A DNA stretch of 64,000 nucleotides from Dendrophyllia cribrosa (lineage: Eukaryota; Cnidaria; Anthozoa; Scleractinia; Dendrophylliidae), in assembly GCA_024195265.1 (NCBI GenBank), contig JAJLRJ010000010.1, forward strand, positions 8,489,667 to 8,553,666. The letters are read 5' to 3'. The notes below the pieces were generated by a model that saw nothing but the letters and a program-made list of their open reading frames with translations, did no database searches and was not told where the DNA came from. A program made the position numbers and the translations under genes. Every line of letters starts with the position of its first letter. The stretch's first letter is position 1. Below are positions 23,101-31,912 of this stretch, piece after piece.

Positions 23101-24880
23101 CATGTGGCATGGCAAGAGAGACAATGAAGGCTCGCATTACTGTGCTCAGTGTGAGGTAAGAAACACAACAACAATATCAAGTGTAAAAATTCTGTTTTAT
23201 TTGGAAAAATATTTTTAATCGATCAATCAATAAATCAATCAGTTAGCTTTGTTTAATGCGAGTAACACTTTATAGTCATATGACTAAAAATCATGTGGCC
23301 CTCGAATTCCAGATCAAATTTTTTTTTTAAGAAGGAAAAGCCTGATTACCTCGGAGAGAAAAAACTCTTTGAGCAAGAACCAGGCTGTGCCTCGTTTTTT
23401 CAACTCACTTCTCAGTGTTTGGAAACACTCTTTCTCATGTTTGATATTAACATACCTTATTATCGACATTCTTATATTTCTTAAAATCCCTATCACTTCC
23501 AGTTGTAAGTATCTCCATTCAACTTGTTTGTTTTCCTTGATGTTACAGGTAGAAGTGTTTAATATGCTGTTTGTAACGGACAACAAGAAGCATTTAGTTT
23601 ACTGCCAGGATTGTGCGAGAAAGACCAGTGCCAATCTCAATGGATTTATTGTCCTTAATCAGGTGAGAATAGCTCACCTCCTAAAGCATGACAGTTTCTT
23701 ACTGCACCTTCAAAAATAGCAGACCATAGGGTTTGAAACTCACCAAAGATTTTATTTTTTGCTGAATGTCAAGCTACCTTCAGACCTGAAAGTGATGTTA
23801 CACGAGACACACGGCGATTTTGAATGCAATTTGTTGTGGCGGCATGTTGTACGTTTTTCAAGGTGGTTCAAACTTGCAACATGTTGATCGCTCCATTGGT
23901 CAATAATATTGGCTGATAACATTGAACCCACGATAATGTAATGGTCGCCTGTCTTATCCATGGGACACCTTCAGGAGGAGGGTAGGGTAGAGGGTTGGAC
24001 TCAGGAGGTGGGAGTGGGGTGTCAGTGAAGCAAAACATGTTTCACTCATGTTTCACTTATGTTTTCACTCATGTTTCACGAGTTGACCCATAGGAGCCTT
24101 TGATTGATGATAGGGGGCTCTCTTATGCCAATCCCCCTCAGTTAGCAGATCACAATATGTTTTATTCTTTATGCATCACCATTCCTTTGCTTACTACTAC
24201 TGATTTGAATGCCTTGGTGCAGCTAATGGTTGGTGAATTTTGGTCCACTTTATCAGTCTCCCTAACAAGTGCAGTAAGCTTATATTATAGTCTTGCTCTC
24301 CAGGAACAGCTACGAATACAAAATCCTATATTTCATTTGTCTCACTGTTCTTTTGATTCAATTTTCAGTACACACTTGAGGACCTAACTGTAGTGTTCAA
24401 TAATTTTAAATTACACACGGTAAGTCCACCATTATTTAATGTGTTTTACTTCGTAATAAATTAATTAAGGTGTCACGAGAGACTAAAACGACCAAGTTTT
24501 ACTCACTCAGCCCTTTGTAGTTTAGTTGTTTCCCACTTGTTTTCTCACTTAAATGCTGGTATCCCTGCGGTTGATTAACATTCCATCCCGGGGGGGGGGG
24601 GGGGGGGGGGGGGGGAGCATTACACCTAGTTGCTTCATGCTATGGGAACCGGGTTAAGATCTGGCTGACTGGGCTGCCTGTGGCATGTGTATGACTTTAC
24701 CATTAGCATTCCCAGGCAGTCAGAATATACATTATACATTTAGAGTATAGAGGATAAAAAATCTTGCTGTTAGTCAATCTTTTCTTTCTGTTATTGTTTC
24801 AGGTAACCTCCCGAATAGTGGATCCCGTGATGCCCCAAAATTCCTCGCAGCCTGTTGGCCTGGTCGCGCAGGGTGTCTGA
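2351..24880 (+). CDS. KDM6A: UTX/KDM6A-type histone H3K27 demethylase, 3' part of gene (27 exons; 5' exons outside window)
   Basis: Known for the family: a nuclear Fe(II)/2-oxoglutarate dioxygenase that removes methyl groups from H3K27me3/me2 and works with MLL3/4 COMPASS complexes. Seen: 27 exons whose lengths sum to one codon-completing base plus 1,180 codons including the stop, with every junction in frame. Order: TPR repeats (2351-6685), a linker with poly-Gln and Ser/Thr/Pro-rich sequence (7533-10077), the conserved motif [18 protein letters not shown], the JmjC region (about 16907-20257) and a Cys-x2-Cys plus Cys-x2-Cys zinc region (23029-23662). JmjC ligands are intact: HQE at 18630-18638 and the distal His at 19324-19326. 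The match to vertebrate UTX is almost colinear. The first exon in the window begins mid-codon inside the TPRs, so the start codon and first TPRs lie upstream. One intron uses a GC-AG donor. No AATAAA is obvious within 500 bases after the stop. Confidence 0.95.
3055..3109 (+). CDS. KDM6A: KDM6A exon b (TPR)
   Basis: Short exon of 55 bases after CTTTCCAG, donor GTAAGC. It encodes [16 protein letters not shown], equivalent to HFQLALIDCNPCTLS in UTX, and ends one base into a codon completed by the next exon. Confidence 0.88.
3137..3428. repeat. MITE-like repeat (GGCCTGTTTACACA family)
   Basis: Begins AGGCCTGTTTGATGC and ends TGTGTAAATGGGCCTT, imperfect inverted ends. The interior has repeated TGCAATTT/GCGATTT motifs and is related to 32058-32300. 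Confidence 0.55.
3847..3975 (+). CDS. KDM6A: KDM6A exon c (TPR)
   Basis: Acceptor GATCTTAG, donor GTAAGT. It encodes [13 protein letters not shown] and AQEMYETI, a TPR unit matching UTX [20 protein letters not shown]. It ends with one base of a glycine codon. Confidence 0.9.
4073..4440. repeat. Repeat with CTCCCGGAT motifs, intronic
   Basis: Starts TGTCAACTCTCCTGGAT and ends CTCCAGAGGTTGGCATCTCT, weak inverted similarity, with several TCTCCCGG motifs near the left end. No protein similarity recognised. Confidence 0.45.
4842..4968 (+). CDS. KDM6A: KDM6A exon d (TPR)
   Basis: Acceptor TTTTACCAG, donor GTGGGT. It encodes [13 protein letters not shown] and [20 protein letters not shown], matching UTX LGWMHHT...YLQKSLEADPNSGQSWY. 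TPR scaffold segment. Confidence 0.92.
5060..5561. repeat. Repeat with 36-base G run and CACCCTAAAAGGTACC motifs
   Basis: G run at 5085-5120, then five degenerate copies of ACCCTAAAAGGTACC between 5168 and 5520, ending in duplicated ACGAGCACG. An intronic repeat of unknown class; its open frames are low-complexity artefacts. Confidence 0.5.
5731..5829 (+). CDS. KDM6A: KDM6A exon e (TPR)
   Basis: Acceptor TTGTGTCAG, donor GTAAGC. It encodes [13 protein letters not shown] and [20 protein letters not shown], nearly identical to [23 protein letters not shown]. One of the most conserved TPR exons. Confidence 0.94.
6090..6221 (+). CDS. KDM6A: KDM6A exon f (TPR)
   Basis: Acceptor TTCTTTTAG, donor GTAAGA. 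It encodes [20 protein letters not shown] then [20 protein letters not shown], almost residue-for-residue the UTX TPR segment [20 protein letters not shown]. Confidence 0.95.
6648..6685 (+). CDS. KDM6A: KDM6A exon g, 38-base exon ending the TPR array
   Basis: Small exon after TTCATTAG with donor GTGAGC. It encodes [13 protein letters not shown], equivalent to UTX DAIKCYLNATR. The frame is carried from 6221 and into 7533, which supports this short exon. Confidence 0.85.
6779..7180. repeat. G-rich minisatellite, about 35-38 bp unit
   Basis: About ten degenerate units of GATTTTCCCTGGCTATAATGTGGGGGGTGGGGTGGG in a KDM6A intron. Runs of G suggest G-quadruplex potential. Confidence 0.85.
7533..7620 (+). 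CDS. KDM6A: KDM6A exon h (post-TPR linker)
   Basis: Acceptor GATTGACAG, donor GTAAGC. It encodes [18 protein letters not shown], corresponding to UTX ALAARIKYLQAQLCNLPQ, the end of the TPR scaffold. Confidence 0.88.
7801..7879 (+). CDS. KDM6A: KDM6A exon i (linker)
   Basis: Acceptor CTTTGACAG, donor GTAAGT. It encodes [20 protein letters not shown], equivalent to [22 protein letters not shown], a diagnostic linker motif of UTX/UTY. Confidence 0.93.
8212..8520. mobile_element. TA-flanked TIR MITE, about 305 bp
   Basis: Inverted ends CCGTAAACACCGGTGTATA; the outer match is about 30 bp with few mismatches, bounded by TA on both sides as in Tc1/mariner-type target duplications. No transposase. 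Confidence 0.75.
8833..10077 (+). CDS. KDM6A: KDM6A large linker exon, Gln/Ser/Thr-rich
   Basis: Exon of 1,245 bases (415 codons) after TCATTTGTAG, donor GTAAGT. It starts [14 protein letters not shown], then Gln-rich runs coded by mixed CAA/CAG, then about 300 residues of low-complexity Ser/Thr/Pro sequence with repeated SPS and SP motifs. It ends in the conserved [20 protein letters not shown], the UTX signature before the catalytic half. The linker is known to be disordered and poorly conserved; only the C-terminal motif is diagnostic. An open frame reads past the donor to 10170, but that extension is intronic. Confidence 0.93.
10559..10703. repeat. Palindromic MITE, 145 bp
   Basis: Arms ATGTTGTAGGTTAAAATTAT and complement around CTTTGTC...GACAAAGG. 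Internally it resembles the family at 302-426. It lies just upstream of the KDM6A exon at 10726. Confidence 0.7.
10726..10831 (+). CDS. KDM6A: KDM6A exon k (N-terminal catalytic region)
   Basis: Acceptor CTTTTTAG, donor GTTTGT (weak but in frame). It encodes [19 protein letters not shown] and [14 protein letters not shown], matching UTX LENKRDAFFPPLHQF...PVTVIRGLAGALKL. Confidence 0.92.
11425..11495 (+). CDS. KDM6A: KDM6A exon l
   Basis: Acceptor CTACTTACAG, donor GTGAAT. It encodes [20 protein letters not shown] then VRTQ, matching [27 protein letters not shown]. Confidence 0.93.
12201..12271 (+). CDS. KDM6A: KDM6A exon m
   Basis: Acceptor TATTTTCAG, donor GTAATG. It encodes [20 protein letters not shown], equivalent to UTX [20 protein letters not shown]. 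The following 3.5-kb intron holds the Mutator-like foldback element. Confidence 0.92.
12760..12935. repeat. Tandem array in left arm of foldback, 19-20 bp unit
   Basis: About nine copies of AGCAAAAGGCTCACGGCAAA. The inverted counterpart is at about 14965-15115. It makes a fake Lys/Gly/Ser-rich reading frame. Confidence 0.85.
14062..14650. mobile_element. TTAA-flanked TIR element nested in the foldback, 589 bp
   Basis: Termini GGCACACACTAGGGGACATG and complement, with internal GGGGACATGTTGC repeats, bounded by TTAA at 14058-14061 and 14651-14654. The uninterrupted opposite arm of the host element shows a single TTAA at this site, so the insertion is dated after the foldback. TTAA targets suggest piggyBac- or Kolobok-type mobilisation. 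Confidence 0.88.
15291..15720. repeat. 106-bp satellite family, four monomers (reverse orientation)
   Basis: Copies of ACTCAAAAGTTAGAACCACC ... CAGTAGCTTTCATTTGAATG. One further monomer is at 12530-12590, split off by the foldback insertion. Confidence 0.9.
15761..15824 (+). CDS. KDM6A: KDM6A exon n
   Basis: Acceptor TTGCTCCAG, donor GTATAA. It encodes [20 protein letters not shown], nearly identical to [23 protein letters not shown]. Confidence 0.94.
15986..16062 (+). CDS. KDM6A: KDM6A exon o (charged linker before JmjC)
   Basis: Acceptor GCACTTCAG, donor GTATGC. It encodes [20 protein letters not shown] followed by a Ser-rich stretch, in the same place as the Ser-rich EENEKR...SDNESTSSENS region of UTX. 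Confidence 0.88.
16907..16981 (+). CDS. KDM6A: KDM6A exon p
   Basis: Acceptor CCTTTCAG, donor GTGAGT. It encodes [20 protein letters not shown] then SDDRK, matching UTX [23 protein letters not shown] at the start of the catalytic module. Confidence 0.92.
17553..17601 (+). CDS. KDM6A: KDM6A exon q, followed by a GC donor
   Basis: Acceptor TTGCACCCAG. It encodes [16 protein letters not shown], matching UTX WKLQLHELTKLPAFVR. The frame joins 18387 only if the donor is AAG|GCAAGT, a GC-AG intron. The nearby GTAAAG would break the frame. Confidence 0.9.
17896..18005. repeat. Dispersed repeat, direct copy at 22828-22970
   Basis: Begins TCATTGATCAATCAAAG, contains ATGGACGT...TCCA and runs into CCCCACCCACTTAAAC; a diverged same-strand copy lies about 4.9 kb away in another KDM6A intron. 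Confidence 0.65.
18006..18186. repeat. Inverted-repeat partner of 21857-22026
   Basis: About 175 bases, from AACGCAATTCTAATTTCGTG to TCTGTGATTACTGCT, present in reverse complement at 21857-22026 with roughly 90 percent identity by eye. Confidence 0.8.
18387..18486 (+). CDS. KDM6A: KDM6A exon r (JmjC start)
   Basis: Acceptor TCCTTTAG, donor GTAACA. It encodes [20 protein letters not shown] and [14 protein letters not shown], nearly identical to human UTX. Confidence 0.95.
18628..18742 (+). CDS. KDM6A: KDM6A exon s (JmjC core, first iron ligands)
   Basis: Acceptor TCTCATCAG, donor GTAAGT. It encodes [22 protein letters not shown] and [12 protein letters not shown]. His at 18630-18632 and Glu at 18636-18638 align with the first two Fe(II) ligands of UTX (H-x-E), so the site looks catalytically competent. 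Confidence 0.95.
19085..19107 (+). CDS. KDM6A: KDM6A 23-base microexon (JmjC)
   Basis: Acceptor GTTGCAG, donor GTAAAT. It encodes NNLNFLT, aligning with KNNLNFLMG in UTX. Both flanking frames require it, and skipping it would shift the frame within the catalytic domain. Confidence 0.88.
19220..19341 (+). CDS. KDM6A: KDM6A exon u (JmjC, distal iron-binding His)
   Basis: Acceptor TTGTGAAG, donor GTAAGC. It encodes [31 protein letters not shown] and VHWVQSS. The His codon at 19324-19326 aligns with the third metal ligand of UTX (AGTVHWVQ). Confidence 0.95.
20164..20257 (+). CDS. KDM6A: KDM6A exon v (JmjC end)
   Basis: Acceptor ACTTTGTAG, donor GTAAGA. It encodes [20 protein letters not shown] and RYEWNKLQ, matching [23 protein letters not shown]...RYEWNKLQ. 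Confidence 0.95.
21857..22026. repeat. Inverted-repeat partner of 18006-18186
   Basis: Starts AGCAGTAATCACAGATTATG; reverse complement of the copy 3.7 kb upstream. Together they bracket five JmjC exons. Confidence 0.8.
22082..22172 (+). CDS. KDM6A: KDM6A exon w
   Basis: Acceptor GATTTCCAG, donor GTAAAA. It encodes [20 protein letters not shown] and a segment ending EKRLYEHIR, matching UTX VKSIVPMVHLSWNMARNIK. Confidence 0.93.
22828..22970. repeat. Dispersed repeat, direct copy of 17896-18005
   Basis: Begins TCATTGATCAATCAAAG and ends near CACTCAAACGTGCTTAAA. Confidence 0.6.
23029..23155 (+). CDS. KDM6A: KDM6A exon x (first half of zinc region)
   Basis: Acceptor ATTTGCAG, donor GTAAGA. It encodes [39 protein letters not shown]. 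The final C-x2-C aligns with HYCSICE of UTX and supplies two zinc ligands. Confidence 0.94.
23549..23662 (+). CDS. KDM6A: KDM6A exon y (second half of zinc region)
   Basis: Acceptor GTTACAG, donor GTGAGA. It encodes [38 protein letters not shown]. The C-x2-C pair completes the zinc site, matching [25 protein letters not shown]. Confidence 0.95.
24369..24419 (+). CDS. KDM6A: KDM6A exon z (C-terminal)
   Basis: Acceptor CAATTTTCAG, donor GTAAGT. It encodes [17 protein letters not shown], equivalent to UTX YKMEDLMQVYDQFTL. Confidence 0.88.
24803..24880 (+). CDS. KDM6A: KDM6A terminal coding exon
   Basis: Acceptor TTGTTTCAG. It encodes [20 protein letters not shown] then VAQGV and a TGA stop at 24878-24880. 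This tail is not conserved with vertebrates, but the frame and splice site fit. Confidence 0.82.
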   Translation, partial: VTSRIVDPVMPQNSSQPVGLVAQGV

Positions 24881-26129
24881 TAGGTTTTGATACTTAAATT
24901 TTTTTTGTACAAAAGAGGTATATTTTGTATATTGAACAGAGCTTTACATTTGAGCGTAAATTTAAATTACAAGCTGGGTGATATTTAATTTAGCCATGAA
25001 GGAATCAAATTGCTTGTTCATTTCTTTCTTTCTTTTTTTACAAAGTGGAAAAACATCTACACGGATTTCACAGATCACAGATGTTAGGACACTCGCATAT
25101 GTTTCCCCTTCTTCCCCTTTACAATGTGGGAAACCATCGATGTTTTTCATAAAAGAAATGTGCGGTTTTTTGACAACATTAGAGAGCAGTGAATTGTTCC
25201 AACAATATTGAACCTACCAATGTATATTTTTAACTGTTTTGAATCGAGTGTGTCATTTTCCACCAACAAAATAATTCGTTGATATAATTTTCCACGTATG
25301 ATACATTCCTTTGCGTTTTTTTTAAAGTTAATGTTTGCGATCACAAACAAAAATCCTGGAGAACTATTACTTCGAATAATGTGTGACAGTAGCTCAAGGT
25401 TGATTGCGTGACGTCGCGTTCTTTTTGCGTGACATGCCAGTAACGCAAGTTTCTTTTTTAGTGTAATTAAAAACAGAAAAACCTCTGCTTGATTTTGAGA
25501 CTTGTCTACTTTTGAAACTGGATTATTTTTGTTACTTGGGCACTGCAATTTTCTGACATCTGATTTTTTGTAAATTTTAAATGAGTTGACAAATTAAGAG
25601 GATCAGTGGCGACCTCTTAGTGTACAGGCGCCTGACCTCTTTTAAGAAAATATTAAAAAGACCAATTCTCTTTCAGTTGTGGGAGTAAAATTAATACCCC
25701 TTGCTTAGAAGATATTTTTGGCGCAGCTGAAATTTTCATCGTTCGTTAAACAAATTGTAAAAATATTTTGGCAGCTTTTATTAGCTTCACTGTGATTTCC
25801 ATGCGAGAACTCCATTTACGCACCCTCGAACAGTCCTCTCACTTCGGTCACGTTTGTATATAGCATTAATTTTAGCGCTATTCTGAACTCTTGAAAGTTA
25901 ACAACAGTACCGTTAAAAAAAAAGTACAAACAGAGCTGATGAACCGTTCAAAGTTTTGTAACAGTGAAGTGTTCTTATTTGACTAGAAAAAAAAATTTGT
26001 CGCGTTTGCTCTGAGTTCGCGTTTGAGAAGCTATCTGAATATCCTCTTGTGAAATGCTTTAGCCAATCAGAGGAAGTAAGCTTTTTGTTGAACCAATCAG
26101 GGCCAAGAGCACAACCAACTTGTCAAAGC

Positions 26130-26345
26130 GTGTTTTCCCGCGCTTGGCATAGCTTGCATGTTTTCCCGCGACAGTTGATGTTCTCCCGCGCATGACATGG
26201 GCTGCATGTTTTCCCGCGCTTGGCACGGGTTACATGTTTTCCGCGCATGACAAGGTTGATGTTCTCCTGCGCATGACATGGGTTGCATGTTTTCCCGCGC
26301 TTAGCACGAGTTGCATGTTTTCCCGCGCTTAGCACGGGTTACATG
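26130..26345. repeat. Minisatellite, about 29-bp CCCGCGC unit
   Basis: About eight units of the type GCATGTTTTCCCGCGCTTGGCACGGGTT. Same unit as 53050-53600. The flank carries CCAATCAG motifs like the dispersed element at 32792. Confidence 0.85.
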
Positions 26346-27516
26346 TCTTCGCACGTGTTGCACGTTCTTGCGTCGAGTATATACGCAGTGTTTGGCAAGC
26401 AAGGGGAAAGCGGAAAATGTCGCGACGAATGTCAAGGCTTTTCTAGCAGATTACATTCAGACTTTACGTAAATGTTAAATGCTAATGTCTTGTTTTTAAC
26501 CAGGTCAACATTAGCAGACAAATTGTGAGGGTCGTGGAATATAATAACTGACAAGTTTGAGAGGAATAAGTTCAATTTCAACCGAGATGTTTCCTTGTAC
26601 GGACAGCGCTAAAAAGTCAAACTAAAAAAACAAAAGCTTCGGCAGGGTTTTCCGGAAACTCGAAACTCTCGCGTAACCGAAATGGGATCCTCTTATTAAA
26701 AAAACCCTGGCAATTCCGGAATATAATTTTGGAATACAAGGTTTCAAACCGTTTTGTTTGCCTCTTGAAGGTGTCCTCCAACTTTCCGGCAAGGAAACTT
26801 TCTTTTCCATTCACGCGAGACAACTTCCTGTATCCGATATCGGATTTTTTTGATCGAATCGGAAGTGTCCACGGTGTTTAAACAAATGTAGAAATACATA
26901 TGTGGTGTAACGTTGAATGCATTGTTCGAGGCTGGTTTATGGGGATTCCTTTCGTCTCAAACTTGGCGTGTTAGACTGTATGACTGTTTAATCGTGCGTT
27001 CACAAAAATTTGCATATTAAACTAAGAGTAGATGAAGGCGAGAGAGCCCATCTTATCTTTTTCAGACTTCATTTAAGAAATTTTTAGATCACAGCTTTTA
27101 AATTACAATTAGCACGTCATGTTTGATGCTCAACACTTAACTCTGACTTAAAGTAATGATAAATGATATGTGGTGCATGTAGTCGGTCTAAAAATAACTT
27201 AATGCAGGGAATGTATGTGGAATGGACTCTCTTACCTTCATCGTCTCTTGGTTAGAGTAAATTAGTATGGTTTAATAACATTCAGTTAGTAAATAGATGT
27301 TGCAATTACCAGGTACCGGTTGTCCAAATTTTTCCTTAGACCTGCCAAATTCAAGAAAAATCCCAAATTTCCGTTTTTGAAAATATTGTAAAACAAACTG
27401 CTATTTGAAAGTTTTGCTGAGGAGCTTTTGTTTGAATAACAATCTGAATGTAATATTTCGTTTGGAAACTCAAAAGTCAAAACCACGTGACACGACTTCA
27501 GGTTTCAAGTTTGCTG

Positions 27517-27816
27517 CCAACCTCGTCCCCAGGCTCTTCGCCGCGTTCAAAATGGCGGGCCGGGCGGAGGAACTCCTGGACAAGGCTGTCAAAATACTCG
27601 CTAGAATCAGGGGGCTATTTTGTCACGTTACGCACGATGAAATGTCTTCGTTCTAACGGGTTTCCAGATTTAAGAAAAACAAATTTGGTTGCCAAGAACT
27701 AGAAATAACCTCCTGGAAGACATATTTTGTGTCACGTGACAAAATACTCCACGATTCTTGGAGTACTTTTTTTGCCGCCATTTTGAAAACGGAGAAGGCA
27801 CTGGGTACGAGTTTGG
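27517..27816. mobile_element. TIR element, 300 bp
   Basis: Termini CCAACCTCGTCCCCAG and complement of CTGGGTACGAGTTTGG (two mismatches), flanked by GTTTGCTG (27509-27516) and GTTTGCTT (27817-27824), an 8-bp duplication with one change. The size and ends suit a hAT-type MITE. Confidence 0.72.
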
Positions 27817-29835
27817 GTTTGCTTCGTGTTAAGGATCAGTTCCTACCCAGTGAAAAAACTGAATCCGATCCAACAAATTTGATTCACTGGATAGTGATTT
27901 GCCATCCACACTTTGAACAACCCGAACTGCAGTCCTGGTCGATTAATTTGGGACACGAGAATCCAATAAAAACACGTCTTTTACACTTGTTACCGCCACC
28001 CACCCCTTATGTGTATCCGATGTTTAGTACAATTTTTGGACTTAACATTGTGTAGGGGCGTGGGGGAAGAGCTTTCTAAGTTAGATTCAATGACATATAT
28101 TACCCGTGGTTTTGAAATTTTTCACCAAAAAGGCCTGAAAAAAGCGAAGTGTCCCACACCATTTGGCAAGGATTGCCGATCGTTTCTTTCAAAGTAGAGA
28201 TGAAACATGTTTATGACGTTTTTATGAAATGCAATTTTGGCGCAATGTTAGAAAATGTGGCATTCGTCGCCCCATCTGATGACCCGATTAATTAACTAAT
28301 TAATGCCTTACGCTGTTATATAATTCCATCCTGTGGTGCTAAATACAATAAAGATATTTATTTCGGTTATAAACAGTCTTCTGTCTTGTCACAAGCTCAA
28401 AACCGTAAAATTGCTGTTTTAGATAAAGGGATACAATTTATAACGGTTGTTTTTTTACACGATATTACATACATATACTCAGTTTATTGACTTGCCCAAA
28501 GGGGTTTTTCAGATAGACGCCTGGACATTTTTGCGTTAATAATGCACATTTTTGTTTCGATAACATGCTACAAGGTTTTGAGACAGGATGATGACTTTTA
28601 GTCGCTACAATGTTGCGTTAAAAATCGTCTCGTGTAACCTCGCCTTAAACGGACACTGTCCCGCCGAAATACAAAAATTTCGCTTCGCTTATTTCCATGT
28701 TATATCGCCAAATGCCACCAAATATACAAGTAATGAAAAGATTCTTGAGAACAGAAGCAGATGTTTGAAGATAAAGTGCAGGATTGCAACGATGGTTGTG
28801 GATTACAGTTCATCAAATTTGATTTTGTGACAGGCGGTCAAGAAGTCCAACATTCTTGTTGAATTTTCACTTTTTTTTTTTTTTTTGCTATGTGACCATT
28901 TTTAGTGTTATTTAAAAAGCGTAAAAAGATATTTATATCAGTGGAAACGCAAAAGTAATGGTCTAGTTTTGTTTAAAATTGCTTTTCTAGTATGATGAAA
29001 CTATAAACAAGTGTCTCTGACTACAGATGGCCAGGATGGAAATGGATTGCAACTTGAAAAAATTGGCCAATTTTTTCAAGTTCGTCCAATGTGTTTTGGA
29101 AAATTGCTGAAAACTGATTATGGATTATTATTTTTTACAAGAATTTACTTGATGTCTTATTCTTGGTGTTCTAAGAGCATTTCATGTTTAAAATAAGATG
29201 CTCAGTTTTAATTTTAGGACAGTGTATGAGACAAAAACCGCCATGAATGGCCCCTTTAAATTAATATTTCTTTGCTTTATCCCGTATGGCGATCTTTTCT
29301 TCGTATTTCGAGATAATAAAGCAAGCTTAAATCAAGCTCATGGCCATAATCATGTATTTCAATCTGGACAGTGCCCATTCAAACTCTGTCAAAACCAATG
29401 GTAGGCTCAGTCTCCAGCCGTGAGTATCTTAATGCATCCGCGAAATCAAATAAGTTGTTTTCGTCGTTCAATAGAAGCAGTGGGTGACTCTCCCCCACAT
29501 GAACGGCTCTACGTCATCATGCGCTATTGTGCACCATTTGACCGCTAGCATGATAGGCAATGATAATAGATGTTAGTTTGGGATCAAAACTCTTACCCCA
29601 AATATTATCTACCATCTGTGCACTGTTTGATCGGGGATTAAGCAATCACGGCGCGAGGCTTCGACAACAGCGCGCGCACAGGGTTGAGAATTCCGTCGCG
29701 TTGTGATTGCGATGTGAAAATCTAAAAATGCCATACGTTAGCGCGCGCACCGAAATTTGAAATTAACTGCCATCCACACTATTCCGTGCGCGGTCGCGTT
29801 TTCTTTGCTAAATGTTCATAATATTAGTGAACTAA

Positions 29836-29991
29836 GGGCCTGGCTAAACTAAGAAACATTGTTGCGGACGCAAATGTTTGCCAGTTTAGCCGCAAAGGAA
29901 TATCTTGCTTCTCGAAATATACGTTTCCCAGTTTAGCCACAATAGAAGAAACAATATTTTCCCAACAACGTTTCTTAGTTTATTCAGGCCC
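29836..29991. mobile_element. Harbinger-like MITE
   Basis: Termini GGGCCTGGCTAAACTAAG and complement of GTTTATTCAGGCCC, with TAA on both sides, the PIF/Harbinger target pattern. A related copy lies at 30414-30628, inside intron 1 of the Ig receptor gene. Confidence 0.6.
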
Positions 29992-30224
29992 TAATGCAAC
30001 AGGGCAGCAGAGAAAAAATGCAAACGCGCTAAACGCTATGGAAACTGAAAAAGTCTGCGAGATCCTGGGACCGAGCGAACAGCGCGTGCTAAAAACATCA
30101 CGCGCACTACGAAACAAACGAACTGATGTCGTAAACAAACAAGCAGTTACTGCAACTGCAATGTTAACGGCTTGTTTCTGGTTGTAGAACTAAACGCATT
30201 TTATCTGTTTGTAATGGTTCTGGA

Positions 30225-30291
30225 ATGAAGATCTTCCATTTTGTTCTACTAGGCAGCATTGTTATTCATCTTTCTTTGCAAGCCGTTCAAG
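30225..30291 (+). CDS. Ig receptor exon 1, signal peptide
   Basis: Encodes MKIFHFVLLGSIVIHLSLQA then VQ, a classic hydrophobic signal peptide; donor GTAAGG. The frame continues to 30515 as open sequence, but the splice at 30292 links to Ig domain 1 in frame. Confidence 0.86.
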
Positions 30292-31875
30292 GTAAGGTGG
30301 CTATATTTTTCATAATATTTCTTTATGATTTGTGTAAAACGCGAAGAACTTATCCGCTGGTTGCGTACCTTGCCGAAAATCACAAAGGTCTTCTTTATAT
30401 TTATATACTTATGGGCCTGGCTAAACTAGGAAACATCGTTGCAGAAATATGGTTTCTTCTAATGTCGCGAAACTGGGAAACCCTTTTTTTTGGAGGCAAG
30501 CAAAAATGCTTTTGACTTTATTCAATAAAATTTACTTTTGATTTGCGTCCGCAACAAATATTTCTCCAGCGGCTGAACTGGGAAATATTTTTGTCCGCAA
30601 CATTGTTTTTTACTTTAGCCAGGCTCGATACGAAATATTTTACCGCTTAACAAATGCAAAGTATGTAGAATTTAGTTAACGTGCAGAGGTGTTAACTTTT
30701 TTTTTACATTTCTTTGTACATACATTTTTCCACAAACATTAATTCTATCTTAAGACAAACGCCGTTCTGAAAACATGACGGAGGCTCCACCACAGTTTCT
30801 TCTTTCGAAAATGATCGGTTTGCCAAAGAATCTTCTTAAAATTTGCGCACTACATCTGATGCAGACACCAAATGTTGCAGAAAATATTTTTATTTTAACG
30901 CCATGTCAGGAATCTATGGTTATGTTAGCATTTCACCCTTTTCAAAATACCGTGAGCCTGCTTAAACAATAGTTAAAGGGACACACCGTAAATTTTCGCT
31001 TACCTTATTGCCATGTTATTTCGCCAAATGCCACCAAATATTGCACAAGGGGGTGTTAAGGCCCGGACACACGGTGCAACATCGCAAAAGTAGAACTCGA
31101 GTCTACTTCTACATCTGTTGCGCGTAACATTGCAAGAAAAGTTACACCGTTTGTCCGGGCCTTTACAATATTAATCGTGCATGCAACTTGCAATATTTTT
31201 TTTGCGAGACAATTTGCACAAAAAAATTGCTTCATGTAACAACACCGTAATAGCAACTTAAGGAAACAATATTTAAGATAACTTTTTACTCTTCGAAGTG
31301 TTTATCAATCAGGCACTCAGCCTTTGCAATTTTGTGTAAAAAAGCTAAAATTTGATTGCTTACTTTTCCTCCAAATTCCAGGGAGACTTGTGTTCACGCA
31401 AGACTCTGTAAACCTTTCGGAAGGATCCACTGCGACATTTATTTGCCAAGACACAGAAAGATTATTACCGTTAAAAAATACGTGGTCGTTTCAAAACGGA
31501 TCTTTGGATATAGTTTTATCTGAAAATGGAACCTTAGCTTCTGGAGTCAACAGAGATAAGTACAAGCTGAAAATATCAGGAACGAAGTTGGTAATCATCA
31601 ACCTCACAGTCAACGACAGTGGAAATTACAAGTGTGTCATTCATAGAGGAAATAGCGAAACTCTTTTGAGTGTGACGGCCTCGTTAACGGTTAAAGGTAA
31701 GCTAACTGGCCGGATTGTTTCTTCTCAAACAGTTTCAGTTACCACCGATTTCACTGCTACGCCACTTTTGGAATCAAAACACCAACCAGTAAAGTTTGTC
31801 ATATAAGAAAACAACATGATGACGTTATCAATTAGAACCTACGCCATCTTGGATTTTGCGATTTTTTCAAAAAAC

Positions 31876-31912
<37 letters not shown>

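Larger units (their letters stand above)
24881..30224. other. Intergenic stretch and KDM6A 3'UTR
   Basis: No further coding exon was recognised. It holds the start of the 3'UTR (no AATAAA in the first 500 bases; weak ATTAAA at 25466), a minisatellite at about 26130-26345, a TIR element at 27517-27816, fragments of the GGGGCTATGTC TTAA family (about 28600-29270) and a Harbinger-like MITE at 29836-29991. Open frames in this stretch lack family matches. Confidence 0.6.

Noticed and set aside
27405..27702. Overlapping frames around AAAATGGCGGGCCGG
   Set aside because: They lie inside or across the 300-bp TIR element at 27517-27816; no coding signal.
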